Source: Histoplasma ohiense
Taxonomy: Eukaryota; Ascomycota; Eurotiomycetes; Onygenales; Ajellomycetaceae
DNA length: 64,000 nucleotides
NCBI GenBank assembly: GCA_017607445.1
Contig: JAEVHH010000003.1
Span: forward strand, 4,464,001 to 4,528,000
Direction: 5' to 3'
This document shows, piece by piece, positions 33,316-44,368 of the stretch. The notes below the pieces were generated by a model. The model was given only the letters and a program-made list of their open reading frames with translations, did no database searches and had not been told where the DNA came from. The first letter of the stretch is position 1. Every line of letters begins with the position of its first letter. The translations under genes were made by a program, and so were the position numbers.

Positions 33316-35623
33316 ATGAGACGTTTTATTTCAACATGGCTACCGAATTGGCTGCTCCTATTAAGTTTATTATTGGCCAATGCAGTCGATAGCAGCCCTA
33401 CCAAACCGACAACTTATATCGAGGACGAGTATGATTTCGTGATATGTGGAGGTACGATTATTCCGGTCCTCTATGGCATATATATACTCAGCCCAACGTC
33501 TCTCTAGGCGGCACGGTTGGCCTCGTCTTAGCCAACAGATTGTCTGAATCGGGCAGGAATAATATTCTTGTTCTCGAAGAGGGACCAGAACCTTCAGTCG
33601 TGGCAGCGTATAAGCCAGCTGGTGGTAACCAGTTCCTCGCCGGTATGTACGGGATCCCCTGAGCTTTTGGCGTGAGACCCAGCTAAGCACGATTACAGGC
33701 ACCGCAATTGACTGGAATTTTCTCACTGTTCCTCAGGAGCATCTTGACGGGCGTATCCTACCGTACCATCGTAAGTCCGATGCAAATTCCCGAAGACACA
33801 GCGCTAATTGGTATAAATTTACTCCACAATTCTCCCTTTACTAATATAAGATATAGGCGGTAGGTGCTTGGGTGGCAGCAGTGTGATCAACGGTCTGTTC
33901 TATGGTCGCGGTAGTGCCAGTGTGTACGACAAGTGGGTAGAGCTTGGTAATCCTGGTTGGGGCTGGCATGACGTATATCCGCTATTTGTGAAGGTGGGAA
34001 ACCCTAAATTATCTTCGGAATCTTAACTAACGATCTGTTGTGTAGAGTACTCGTTTTAATGCTCCGGACCCTGATTCCGGATTTGACCAAAGGTACAAAA
34101 CATGGGATCCAAGTGCATATGCAAACGGTCCTCTTGATATTGGATTCCAGGGATATGTTCCTGAGTCAGGAATTGCATTCATACAAGCTTGCGAAGCTGC
34201 CAATATACCTATCGTCAACGAGCTAAATTCGGGAAATAACACTGGTGTCAAGCAAGGCACTGGCTGTCTCGACAGTACATACCGTCGAAGCTCTAGTTAT
34301 GATGCTTTCTATAAGCAGGCAGCGAAGCGTACAAATTTAGTGGTTTTACATCACGCTCCTGTCTTCCATATCATTACTGAAAAAACAAACGACTCTATAG
34401 CGGCGACTGGGGTAGTGTTTACTGATCAGTCCACTGGCCGATCACGGAGTGTCAAGGCCAGAAAAGAGGTCATTTTAAGCTTGGGTGCATTCCAGACTCC
34501 TCAACTTCTCATGCTTTCAGTATGACTCCCACTCCAAAAATTGACTTTTCTCCGCTTACTTACTATATATAAATCAGGGAATTGGACCCGTCTCAGAGTT
34601 GGACAAATTTGGCATAGATCATGTTTTGATCAATGAGAATATTGGTCGGAAGTGAGTAGCTCTAATGTGCCTTTTCAGGTGGGATGTACTGTACATGCTA
34701 ACATTATATATTTAGCCTAGACGATCATTCCGTCTTCAGTATAATGGCTACTGTTCGGCGCAACGCATCGACTAGTCAGATGTTTGCTTCTGCTGGCAAT
34801 ACTCAAGCCGCCCAAGCGGAGTTTTACAATAACCTTACTGGCCCATATACAGCACCTTCGGGCATAACCAACGGTTTCCAGATGCTCCCTGATGATGAAC
34901 TGGAGTCCATTGGTGCACATGAAATTATTGCCCAGGGTCTCACGAATCGATCTCATATTGAGTACCTCTACGAATCGATGTGGTATCCTGGAGGACCAAC
35001 CCCATATTACATTCCAGATGAAGATATATCATACATCTCCCTCACAGCATCAAATCTTGTAGCTGCATCTCGGGGAAATATAACCCTTAGATCAAACTCA
35101 ATGAGCGATGCACCCAAAGTTAACCCAAATGTAGGCAAGAGCGTTTTCATTTCGTATTACCTAATTTACAAGCTATTGAATTCCGGTGTCATTTGTCAGA
35201 AAAGCTAACACGTTGAATCGATAGTACTACTCCCATTCCGTAGACCGCGTGCTAGGGATTCATGCATTCAAGTATTTGCGGAAAATTCTTGCCCATCCAG
35301 CATTTGCTAGTTTCACTGTAGGTCCATTTTACGGAGAGGTTAGTCCCGGCCCCTCAGTCAGCAGTGACGACGATGACGCTATATTTGAATACATCATAGC
35401 AAATACCATCCCCAATTGGCACGCCTCGGCGACAACACAAATGCGGCCTCTAGAAGACGGTGGAGTTGTTGACCCAAGACTGAAGGTTTACGGGATTCAA
35501 AATCTCCGTGTAGCGGATTCCAGTATCATTCCGTTACTCCCCGATGTAAACATCCAGGGGCCAGTTTTCATGATTGGGGAGAAGGCGGCACAGATGATCA
35601 GAGAAGATTGGGGCGATCTTTGA
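33316..35623 (+). CDS. Secreted GMC-family FAD oxidoreductase
   Basis: Eight exons: 33316-33451, 33508-33642, 33699-33770, 33857-33993, 34046-34519, 34578-34651, 34716-35130 and 35225-35623, giving 613 residues. A cleavable signal peptide is likely (WLPNWLLLLSLLLANAVDSS). The FAD-binding glycine motif (DFVICGGGTVGLVLANRL, about residues 38-55) spans intron 1. GMC signature 1 follows (GRCLGGSSVINGLFYGRGS), and the C-terminal catalytic region has H547 in PNWHAS and N590 in PDVNIQGPVF. This His/Asn pair resembles choline- and cellobiose-dehydrogenase members, rather than the His/His pair of glucose and aryl-alcohol oxidases. The enzyme therefore probably oxidises a primary alcohol or sugar outside the cell; the substrate and whether O2 is the acceptor cannot be read. 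A TATA-like run lies about 100 bp upstream. Confidence 0.93.
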
Positions 35624-35887
35624 TTTCAATGGCTTTCTTTCGGGCGTACCTACTATTTTCTATGTTCACTTTCCCGCTTGGCTCACTGATCGGCTTAATA
35701 TTGATGGCGGAGGATTAAATATAAAGCAAATGGGGTATTGCGGAGTTTATAAATCCAATCCAATATATTTAAAATTGCTACTTATATTTTCTTATTCTGT
35801 TCAGTGGAGGCATCTGGTTGCTGATCTGAAAAGTAGTCAACCATAACGAATTATTTTATATCACAGCCAGCAGCCTTCGAGAACAGT

Positions 35888-36880
35888 TCATTCGTGCACA
35901 CTGAGTACAACTTTACCTCTAGCCCGCCTAGTGTCGACTTTTGCAAATGCTTGTTCAAATTCCTCAAGCTTAAATGTGCTATCAAGCACTCCGTGACACT
36001 TCCCTAGCAATACCAGTTCCGTGATCTTAGCCAGTTGGGCCCCGTTCGGTTCCATGATGAAAAAGAAGTTCTTCACATTTTTCGCCGTGCAATTCGCCGG
36101 CTTCCTCTCTTCAGGCGGCTGCACAATGCTGATCAGCGTCCCACCATCCCTCACAGCCCCCCAAGCATCCTTCAATGTCTGATTACCGAAACAATCAATC
36201 ACCAAATCTACCTTCCTGTTCTCATCCGCAGCAGCCCAGGCAGTTATGGACGTCGTTTTATAATCGACCACCTCATTCGCTCCGAGGTCACGGACAAATT
36301 GTTCGTTCTCAGATCCGCAGGACACAGAGACATGAAGGCCTGCAATCCTGGCAAGCTGGACGACCCACAATCCAACCCCTCCTGACGCAGCTGTGATGAA
36401 GACTCTCTTCCCCTTATTTTCGGGATTTTCAGGCCCGCCTAGCCCGCCCTGAACGAACAAGGCTTGCCACGCCGTAAGTGCCGACAGGGGAATCGTTGCT
36501 GACTCGGCCCAGCTTAGATTTCTTGGTCTAAGGGCGAGTTCAGAGGTCACCGCAATGGTGTAGTCACGAGCACAGCCTGGCCGAACATAGTTTGTGCGAG
36601 CGTAAACTTGACTTCCAGCTGCAAATTGGGAAGTCTCTGGCGCGGTAACAACGGTTCCAGCGAGATCGTAACCAGGAATTATCTCCTGCTTGCCCTGTAT
36701 TGGAAACGATTTGGGCCAGCTGAGCTCTCCAGCACAGAGAGCTGTTGCGTGGACGCGGATAAGATGCTCGTCGGAGTTTGGCTTGGGTTCGGGGATAGGC
36801 CGGTTTATCAGGGTTAGAGTATCCTTCTCGAGATCCTGCCAAAGAGATCTAACAGCAGACTTAGAGGGTTGGTTCGCCAT
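35888..36880 (-). CDS. Zinc-independent MDR oxidoreductase (quinone-oxidoreductase-like)
   Basis: A single-exon frame of 330 residues from ATG 36880 (MANQPSKSAVRSLWQ). The frame stays open upstream for about 100 codons, but those residues look like translated leader, so I use this ATG. The fold is a medium-chain dehydrogenase/reductase: an N-terminal GroES-like half with EIIPGYDLAGTVV, then a Rossmann half with ITAASGGVGLWVVQLARIAG and the later VDLVIDCFGN. The zinc ligands of classical alcohol dehydrogenases are not evident, which fits the quinone-oxidoreductase or enoyl-reductase-like branch. It probably uses NADPH to reduce an activated double bond or carbonyl. It converges with the GMC gene (264 bp between stops). 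Such proteins occur both alone and in metabolic gene clusters. Confidence 0.88.
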   Translation of the reverse strand: MANQPSKSAVRSLWQDLEKDTLTLINRPIPEPKPNSDEHLIRVHATALCAGELSWPKSFPIQGKQEIIPGYDLAGTVVTAPETSQFAAGSQVYARTNYVRPGCARDYTIAVTSELALRPRNLSWAESATIPLSALTAWQALFVQGGLGGPENPENKGKRVFITAASGGVGLWVVQLARIAGLHVSVSCGSENEQFVRDLGANEVVDYKTTSITAWAAADENRKVDLVIDCFGNQTLKDAWGAVRDGGTLISIVQPPEERKPANCTAKNVKNFFFIMEPNGAQLAKITELVLLGKCHGVLDSTFKLEEFEQAFAKVDTRRARGKVVLSVHE

Positions 36881-37844
36881 GGTGCGTTGTTGAGTGAAGG
36901 GTAATGTTGAGTAGTAGGCTGTGGTGCTCTGTGTTGGAGTCAAGACGAATTTATTTTGCGTGTGAGATAACCGGCCTTTGGAATATGATGAAGGCTGTAA
37001 TGCGTTATGGAGTTGGTTGATGGGCAGCTCAGGTTTGAAAGCTTTCACTGCAACCGTTATCCGATGAGTGAGTGAACTCGCTCTATTATACATAAAATGA
37101 TGCTGCGATAAAACAAACTCTTCTTTTGAAAGTGGGTGTTGGGAACAAAGAAAATTAAACTGTAAGATTTTCTGGGGCCACAAGGCCTGTTAAATAGCCG
37201 CCTGGAGCTCGCATTTTTATTAAAATCCTTGTTTAAACTGAAAAGTTCAGCCATTTCGAATCTAAACTATCTGGGCATGGCAACAATCGATCAACCCTGC
37301 GTATATCCATCTCACTTCAAGATGGTGCACGGCAATATAGCCCTTGTTCCGTGATAGCCATTCCCTGCAATTTGTATAAGGAGAGACTGGGACTTGAGAT
37401 GCCTGCTACCATGGAAATAACGAAGAAGAAAATCATCAACTCGATGCTTCCGCGGGTATTGGTTCGGCTATGGGTTCGGGTAGCGGGTATTTGACGTCAG
37501 TGCCGAACTTTAAATGTCGGGTTGCCGATCACCGACTCCCGGCCCAGACGCCTGGATCACCTCCGGCCCTGTAGGCTGTGGATCGACTTTGTCATAAAAT
37601 AAACATTGTTATAAGACTTTTTCACCAGTAATCGCCAGCAATAAATTCACGTGGAGTGTACTTATACAGTGCGGAACAGGGGCTTCCAGACTTAACAACG
37701 GGCAAATGCCAATGAGAGGAGCTTTGATTCATCACCATTTAGCTACAAGTTGGAAATCATATTGGGAAGCAGGTTGTACCTCCAACGGCAGAATTAAACC
37801 ACAGAATCTATGCCCTTCCGTCAACTCTCACGCTCATCCAGACA
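36881..37844. promoter_or_regulatory. Promoter region of the MDR gene: CGGGTA cluster and CRE palindrome
   Basis: 964 bp between the MDR ATG and the 3' end of the zinc-cluster gene. Three CGGGTA copies occur within 40 bp (37453-37458, 37477-37482, 37484-37489), followed by a perfect CRE palindrome TGACGTCA at 37492-37499, the classic site for ATF/CREB bZIP factors. They lie about 570-620 bp upstream of the MDR start. Binding is inference. Confidence 0.4.
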
Positions 37845-39847
37845 CTATAGGGGAGGAGGAACTGGTGATAAAAAACAAGAATCACCAAAAATTGCAGTAG
37901 GGAATGATTCATCTATCATCACAGAGTTACCAGAGTGGTTCGAAATCTCGTGAGCCTGATCCATCAAATCAGAGATAGCCTGGCAATCCAAATTTGGAAG
38001 AGCAAACACCTGATGAGCAATCAATTTTACTTCATACAGAGTTTTGCGGCCTAAAGGCCATATTTTCTCGTGTGCTTTTAGAGCACCGATATTGAGTCGA
38101 ATCCGTTCCTTGATCGCGCGACTTGTGCCGATGTTGGTGCCAAAAATGCAAGCGGATAGCTGTGCGATTGTCGAGAGAGCTACCATGCATATTATAAATT
38201 GGGATTGCTTCACCAAAGATGTCGGGAGGGCTAATAGACTGGAGATCTTTTCGGAGGCGGTTAACACCTTTACTGTATGCATCTGGTATGCTTCCTGAGC
38301 GGCATGTGTGAGCCTCTCGGGAGGAGGAGGAGGGGCACATTTGGAAATGTTTTCTGCGTTGTTGTACAGAAGCTTTGAGCGGGGACGGTGAAGGTAGATG
38401 GTTGTCCTGAAAACGGTAAGTTGCCAAAGCATAACACTATCTGGTTGGAAGGAGGAATAAGACGCAGTATAACTCACGTATGAATTAGCATATGAGCAAG
38501 AAATAATATAGGATCTACGTTCCCTTTATTTGTTACCAATTCTCTTTTGATATCTGGAAGATGGAGCGACCATGCTACCAACCCTGAATCTGCGTAATCA
38601 GCTTCCGGGTCAACAGGGTTACTATCACCCAAGCCAACAGCTAAAGTTGTTCCTAGGATGCGTGACGCGTCAATTAGGTAGGCAAATGATGAGAATACTA
38701 CATCAACAGTATCAAATTGTCGGTCATCAAACTCAGCTAGAGTTTTTGGTTTAGGGATATTCTATCAAAAGGATTAGCTCTCCAATATGTCAAATCACCA
38801 ACACATGGATAGCTGTGATCTGCTTACTCCTGAATGGAAATCTTCTTCTTCACATGGAAGGTCGACGTTGCTATTCACACTCCACAGCGCAAATCCAGGA
38901 GAATGCCGGATTCCTGCATAGAGCGAATCAACGATATATAGTAGCCACCATGTCCTCCTCCAGGTCTCTTCCAAGACAGGATTCCCCTCGCCATGCTGGT
39001 AAGCGAACTGGCATGAATTCATGCCAATCTCCAGTGCCATGGCAGTAGCAACATCCAGTATTTCCCGCGCACGTGGTTTATCATTATTCCAATGCGTAGC
39101 GATGGAGTATAACATTAGAGCTTGCACAGAGAATCCATTTCTGGGTAGTTGGTTGCAAAACAATAAACTTTCAGATAGACTTTTGAAGAACTCTGGGGAC
39201 GGGCAATGACCATACAACGAGCCAATGTATCGCATGACCGCAGCCACAACTTCAAGTGATTCCGGATCAACGTCTAATCGAGCCGTAAAGTGCTGTTTTG
39301 GGAGGACCATTGGGTGTGATTCATGGAAGAAAGTATAATAACATTCAAAGGGTCGGTCCAGGGACGAGGAACCTGTTGTTGCCGCGCTCTCAGAACTTGT
39401 TCCCGTTTCAACCATCCCAGCACTGTCTGAATCGCCCATTCGAGTACTTGTTCGATCTCCAGAAAACCTGTGGCTGAATTCCGATCCTCTAGTTGGTGAC
39501 TGCGTGACCGGGGCTCGGGTATCGGACGAGACGATCTTATTGTGACCACCTCGTCGAGACTGCATATATTTGCATTGCCTGCCATCGAATTTGCAACGCG
39601 AGCAAATTGGCAAACCAGCGTCGCATTTTACGTGTCTATTGCGACACGGAAGGCAAGCTAGGGAAACTCGTTGTCGTGTTCTGAACCCCGTTTCAGATTC
39701 AGCTTCTGGTGGTGGTGGAAATGTTACTTGCGCTGGTCCATGGTCACCTTTCTGCGCTACAAAGGCGGGAGGTGACAGGAGCCATTCAGCAGATCCAAAC
39801 AGCTCTTGGTTGGTGTCTGATACTGATAAGGAGTCCGAGAATGACAT
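37845..39847 (-). CDS. Zn(II)2Cys6 transcription factor with fungal-specific regulatory domain
   Basis: Three exons: 39847-38828, 38761-38478 and 38406-37845, giving 621 residues. The zinc cluster at C65-C92 follows the spacing CX2CX6CX6CX2CX6C (starts CLPCRNRHVKC) and is flanked by basic residues, as in Gal4-type DNA-binding domains. After a Ser-rich linker, residues about 190-400 form the fungal transcription-factor homology domain (FHESHPMVLPKQHF, ALMLYSIATHWNN, EETWRRTWWLLYIVDSLY). The joins restore HSG/NIPKPKTLAEFDD and LIHT/TTIYLHRPR. The factor is nuclear and should bind CGG-based sites. It stands between an MDR oxidoreductase and the glucoamylase gene, so a local regulatory role is plausible but unproven. 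I could not identify it as AmyR, since the residues following the zinc cluster do not match my memory of AmyR. Confidence 0.9.
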
Positions 39848-40949
39848 CGTAGTTTGCAGGTAGTTGCAGGTAGTTGACCGGAACAATGTCTACCAATCTC
39901 CAAGCTATTCGGGAGAAGTAAATAAAACGAGCTCTTCAAAGCAAAGAAGAAATTAAGGGTGTCGGACAATTTGCGGCTGGGTCGGTGTGTCAAAAATTCA
40001 ATTTTAGGAGATAATTGTGCCTGGATGATGGGTTATTGTACACGTCGAACCCAGGAGCAAAGATCATTTCCCAACCGCATCTATTCGAAATCAGGCCCTA
40101 TACCCGTGGCAAAAGCGAGGGAAAAGAATATCATCGTGGTGACTTGTCGTCCTGGAGAGCGAGGATGAGCAGGCGCCGAGTAGGAGGGGAAACCTGTAAA
40201 ATAATTCGTATGATTAGAAATTTCAATGATCACTTTTGTAGCTGTGATCGGTTTGCAATTTACAGTGGGCATACCTCCATCTCATGCTCAAGACATCCTC
40301 GTAAAGGTCGGCATTTTGGAGCAGAAAAGGCCGTCAAGGATTGCTTGGCCCACGACATCGGGACAGGCTAGAACACCATGGACATTTCTCGGGCGAAAAC
40401 CATGACATGAGGGCTTCTTGACCCCAATAATATTAAATAACTAACGGCGGTGCAACGGTATTTGGTTGGACTTTTGAAATTTGAAATTTTAAATGGCAAT
40501 TCAAACGGGCAACGCTGTGCTGTTCATGAGAACCATCCCAGAAGGGACATGTCAGTCTGTCAATTCCTGCGTAAAGAGGCTTATTCTAGCTGCAGATCAA
40601 AACAGGACTAGGAATTTGAAATGGACGCTTAACTTACAAGCATCATCCATTTGTGACAGAGGATTTCCCGTTTCTGGAATGGCGTTGATACCGCGCGCCA
40701 GCTCATGCGATGTGGCATTTGACCAGAATGGTTTTCACAGAAGCACGATATATTCATTAGCCTGCTCCTGTTGGCCCTAGGCTGCCTATTACGGACTAGC
40801 GCACCACACATATATGCCTCAGCTGCCGACATGCTAATACAACCAGTTAAGACGTCCCACAGGCTAGTTATGACCCGGATCAGTGCTTATCTAACAATAT
40901 AGTAAGTGAAATTTGCATTTTTCCGTACGGAAACGCTCACTAATAATAA
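39848..40949. other. Intergenic between the zinc-cluster and glucoamylase genes
   Basis: 1.1 kb holding the promoter and leader of the zinc-cluster gene (minus) and the 3' end of the glucoamylase gene. A doubled 10-mer GCAGGTAGTT lies at about 39857-39876, just upstream of the factor's ATG. The small plus-strand frames near 40015 and 40493 have no motif and are rejected. Confidence 0.5.
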
Positions 40950-43099
40950 TCAACGCCAAACATCTTCTCTTTTTGCTGTGTAGATATTGCAACCCCGTGG
41001 GACGGTATAAGAGCGATTAGGATTACTCTCCCACACAACACTCTCTCCCTGTTCCTTACGAATGTACTTATACTCGAAGCCCAGCCCTGCATCCAATTGA
41101 ATAGTTCCATGCCATAAACGATTGTCATTGGTATACTGGTCTGCGGAGAGCGCAATTGAAGATTGAATGTCCCAAGACCCGAGCTCTGGAACAGAGCCAA
41201 TTATGAAGATCCTCTGTCCAGGGGTCGTTGTGGCGACTTCGTTGAATGTAACCCGGATTGAGTCAGGAGTGACACATGGGGATGTAGATGTAGTGGCTGA
41301 AGTAGCAGTGATTTTAGTTTCCGTGAGTCCGTTGGAGAATGGAGTCGTTCTCGAGATGCTAGTAAGAGCTGAAGGCCATTTGGTATTGGTTGCTGTACGG
41401 TAAGGTCCCGTGGCTGATGTAATTTGACAGGTCGGCGGGATGCTACTGGCAGCTGTCTGGCCCCAGGGGTCCGGGACACTTGAATTACGCCGGGAAACAG
41501 CAGTCAGGAACGAGGCGTATGACCACGTTAAGTCGGAGGCTGAAAGAGGGGTTCCGTCATCTCGAGAAAACTGCTCGGCTAGTTCGCCGGAAACAGGGGT
41601 ATATTTTTGCTAATGAATCAATTAGTGTATTCAGGCCTAACATTCAGTGGCAGCTTACTTACCGCAACAGCCAAATATCCATCCGCGTAATCCCTCACTG
41701 CCTCTATTATAGATTTGAACGTCGTGCTGGAAGACGGGTAAGTTCCCACCACCGCAGAAGCGTAAATATCTTTGAAGAAATGGATGGATACATCGGTGAT
41801 CGAAATGGAACCAAGGCGCTGCCATTGGTAGATGGCATCGTAAAGTTGTTCTGCTGCGGCAAAAGTGCTCAAGTACCAAGGGTTTCCACCAAAGTAAACG
41901 TCTTCGGGATACCGACCAACAGCAACAGCTGAGCCTGCTGAGACGCCATGATTCAAAGGGTATATTGAACGGAAAGAATCCGTTACCACTTTGTGGTTTG
42001 CTAATGATTTTGCAGAACAGGGCTGAAATGTCGAGTCATTACATGAAGCCTCAGGGTCAAAAGTGTGGATACTTGCAAGGATGGAGTTAGTATCTTTACC
42101 AGAGCGGTCACCACCGGTGTTGGAGTTGATATACGACCCTGTCCAGTAGTTTTGCATAAAACAGAGGACCTGGGGAGCTTGGGATTCACAGCTCGGGCAT
42201 CTGAGTCCTATCTGGAGCGCGAATCTGGAACCTTCGACAAGAGCACGATGCTGCACTGCCGTCGTAAAAAACGACATGCCGTCAACCTCTTCCCAAAGAT
42301 CTATACCAAGTCAGTGCATAGTTACCGGACAGGGGAAGTAGAATATGCCGACCATAGCCAGGACTGCTCCAGAACTGCGCCACGTAGGATAGGTCATTTT
42401 GCACAACAGGCCAAACAATCATCCTCGCGGTATTAGCGTACCCATTTGCCTTGAGATCGAATCAGCATTCATGTATTTTAACATGTTTAAAATTAACTTA
42501 CAATAAGCCATTTTCCGTAAGAAATCATTGCCGTTGCTCTTAAGGCCGGGCCATCTCTTTGGGGACGACCCCAGTCGCCATTGAACGATGACATATTGAC
42601 ATCAAATTTTGGTTCTCCAAGGCCACCGGATGATAGGTCTCCAGAAGGGTTAGAAATAGTCTGAAGATGAGCTTGCGCGCTGATAAATTCATGGATTTTC
42701 GATTGCAGACTAGTATCCCCGGAAATGAAGGCGTCCACGAGACCTTTGAATACCAAAGAAGCGTCTCGAGTCCAAGTGTAGAAGTCTGTACTGCATGTTA
42801 GTTCAGTGCCTGGAAATCGGTGATGGATTTTGCATACAATCGGGATCCTTCTTGCTTGGGCTTGCAACAACAATGCCGGCAACTGCGCCCTTTACCTTCG
42901 CACCTTCGGCCCCAATATTAGCTAGGAGTGCCTGTAGCGCATACGAGCTTTCCTTTGTAATCCAAGAATCCAATGTGTTGGTTAAAAGGGGCGCTTGAAT
43001 GGGCCGTGGTTGGAGCTCAACCAACCCGGCCCAGAGACCAGCGAGTACAGACCCGAGGCCGACAAATAGCAAAGCTCCGCAAAAATGGGACACCGCCAT
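40950..43099 (-). CDS. glaA: Glucoamylase (GH15) with CBM20 starch-binding domain
   Basis: Five exons: 43099-42838, 42785-42502, 42449-42353, 42300-41663 and 41609-40950, giving 646 residues (A. niger GlaA is 640). It releases glucose from the non-reducing ends of starch and is secreted; the N-terminus is hydrophobic (FCGALLFVGLGSVLAGLWAG). GH15 landmarks are GIVVASPSKKDPDYFYTWTRD, NPSGDLSSGGLGEPKF, WGRPQRDGPALRAT and DLWEEVDG, with catalytic acid E218, then SIHTFDPEASC and catalytic base E439 in ELAEQFS. The last exon contains no Met but is fully open. It adds a short Ser/Thr linker and a CBM20 domain (about 542-646: VTFNEVATTTPGQRIFIIGS, GSWD, FEYKYIRKE, WESNPNRSYTVP). The two conserved starch-site tryptophans appear as GSWD and VVWES. 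It is divergent from alpha-amylase across 1.27 kb. Confidence 0.96.
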
Positions 43100-44368
43100 G
43101 GAGCAGAACGGGCTTAGATGATTGTAGATGTAGTTAGAGCGCCACTTGTTCTGAACGTGAACATCTGAGTAGTCTGTACCATACCTTGGTAAGAGGCATA
43201 ACGTAGTCCATGGTTCTGTGAACCCAACCCAGTTTTCATTCAAAACAAAACAAAAAAACATATCAATCTCAACATTACTAGCATATTTTGATAACTATTC
43301 TATTTATAATTTATAATCTTGATATTCCTGACTTCTATATTTTACAAATTATGGCTAACTTATAAATTGTTTAAAAATTAACTCATGTAATTAAGAATTA
43401 GATACATAATTCACAATATGACGTGTGTACACCAAATTTGCATATGTTGTAAGTTTACATATAAAATTTTTACATGGGCCTGTACTATATAAACTCTTGA
43501 AGGTTGGCAAATCACATACTGAAATTTTATCCAAACGTATAAAAATTGTCATTAATGACAGTTCTCTCTAATAATAATAATAATAATACGGAGTACATTT
43601 ATATAAATTTGTACTACGCCGTATTATATATATAATTTCCGAATGAAAATGCATTCCCCATACCATTTAATCTTACCCCATATTACGAAAGCAAGCACGA
43701 CAGTTACCCGCGTTGATAAAGGATGGATTTCCGTTTCTATCAAATTTGGACATTGGTTTGGATTATTAGTAACTATTGCCATTCGATGAATATGTCATAC
43801 TCTAACCCACGGCAGCATCCTAACATCAGCTTGGAGGGCAAAGCGATGAACGATCGACAGAGAAATATATTGAACTCCGTTAATTGCCCGTACCTTGTTG
43901 TCAAAATGGTTTCATAAGACATTGAGAGTGTTGCCACATGTCGATCAACAGGGTTGCTCTACAGCGGAGAATTTTGCTAGTAAACAAACAGTGACCCACT
44001 CCGTTCCATGGGACAATGCAAGACTATAAACAGCCAAAATATTTAGTCACGCCGTACTCCCTCACCCCGCAAAATCCCCGGATTGCAAATATCCAGGGTG
44101 GAAATTCGCTACTGTCATTCCCGATTATTCGGTTGACAGCACTTCCTTCTCAATGACTATACCCGATCTCTTGCGGGACGCCGATATAAAATAGTCAAAT
44201 GAGGGCAACAGTCGTCGATCTTAGCGGTTTCTGCATTTGATGTTACAAGATGGCCGAAGTTGTCGAGATGAGATGGGAAGAGTCGTCATATTCGAGGTAT
44301 AAACGCGTTCAGGTTCTTCGATGTGACCCTTCGAATATGAATAGTAAACACTTCATCTGTCCTCCATC
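43100..44368. promoter_or_regulatory. Divergent promoter of glucoamylase and alpha-amylase
   Basis: 1269 bp between the two start codons. The left-central part (about 43250-43680) is very A/T-rich, with a (TAA)n run at 43570-43587 and TACGGAGTA at 43588-43596. The amylase-proximal part holds the AmyR/CreA composite listed separately, a CCG-N6-CGG everted repeat at 44121-44132, and TATAAA at 44185-44190, about 180 bp before the amylase ATG. I found no perfect CGG-N8-CGG close to the glucoamylase start. Confidence 0.6.
44065..44081 (-). promoter_or_regulatory. Composite AmyR-type and CreA-type site
   Basis: On the minus strand 44080-44067 reads CGG, then 8 bases (GGATTTTG), then CGG, matching the AmyR consensus CGGN8(C/A)GG. 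The same bases include two CreA consensus sites (SYGGRG): GCGGGG (44070-44065) and CCGGGG (44081-44076). It lies about 290 bp upstream of the amylase ATG and about 970 bp from the glucoamylase ATG. The consensus sequences are established in Aspergillus; function here is inferred. Confidence 0.6.

Noticed and set aside
36881..37183. N-terminal extension of the MDR oxidoreductase
   Set aside because: The frame is open for another 100 codons but starts at a TTG and does not look like protein. The ATG at 36880 fits the family start.
37845..39847. Identification of the C6 factor as AmyR, the amylase regulator
   Set aside because: The position is suggestive, but the residues around the zinc cluster do not match what I recall of AmyR. 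A phylogeny would decide.
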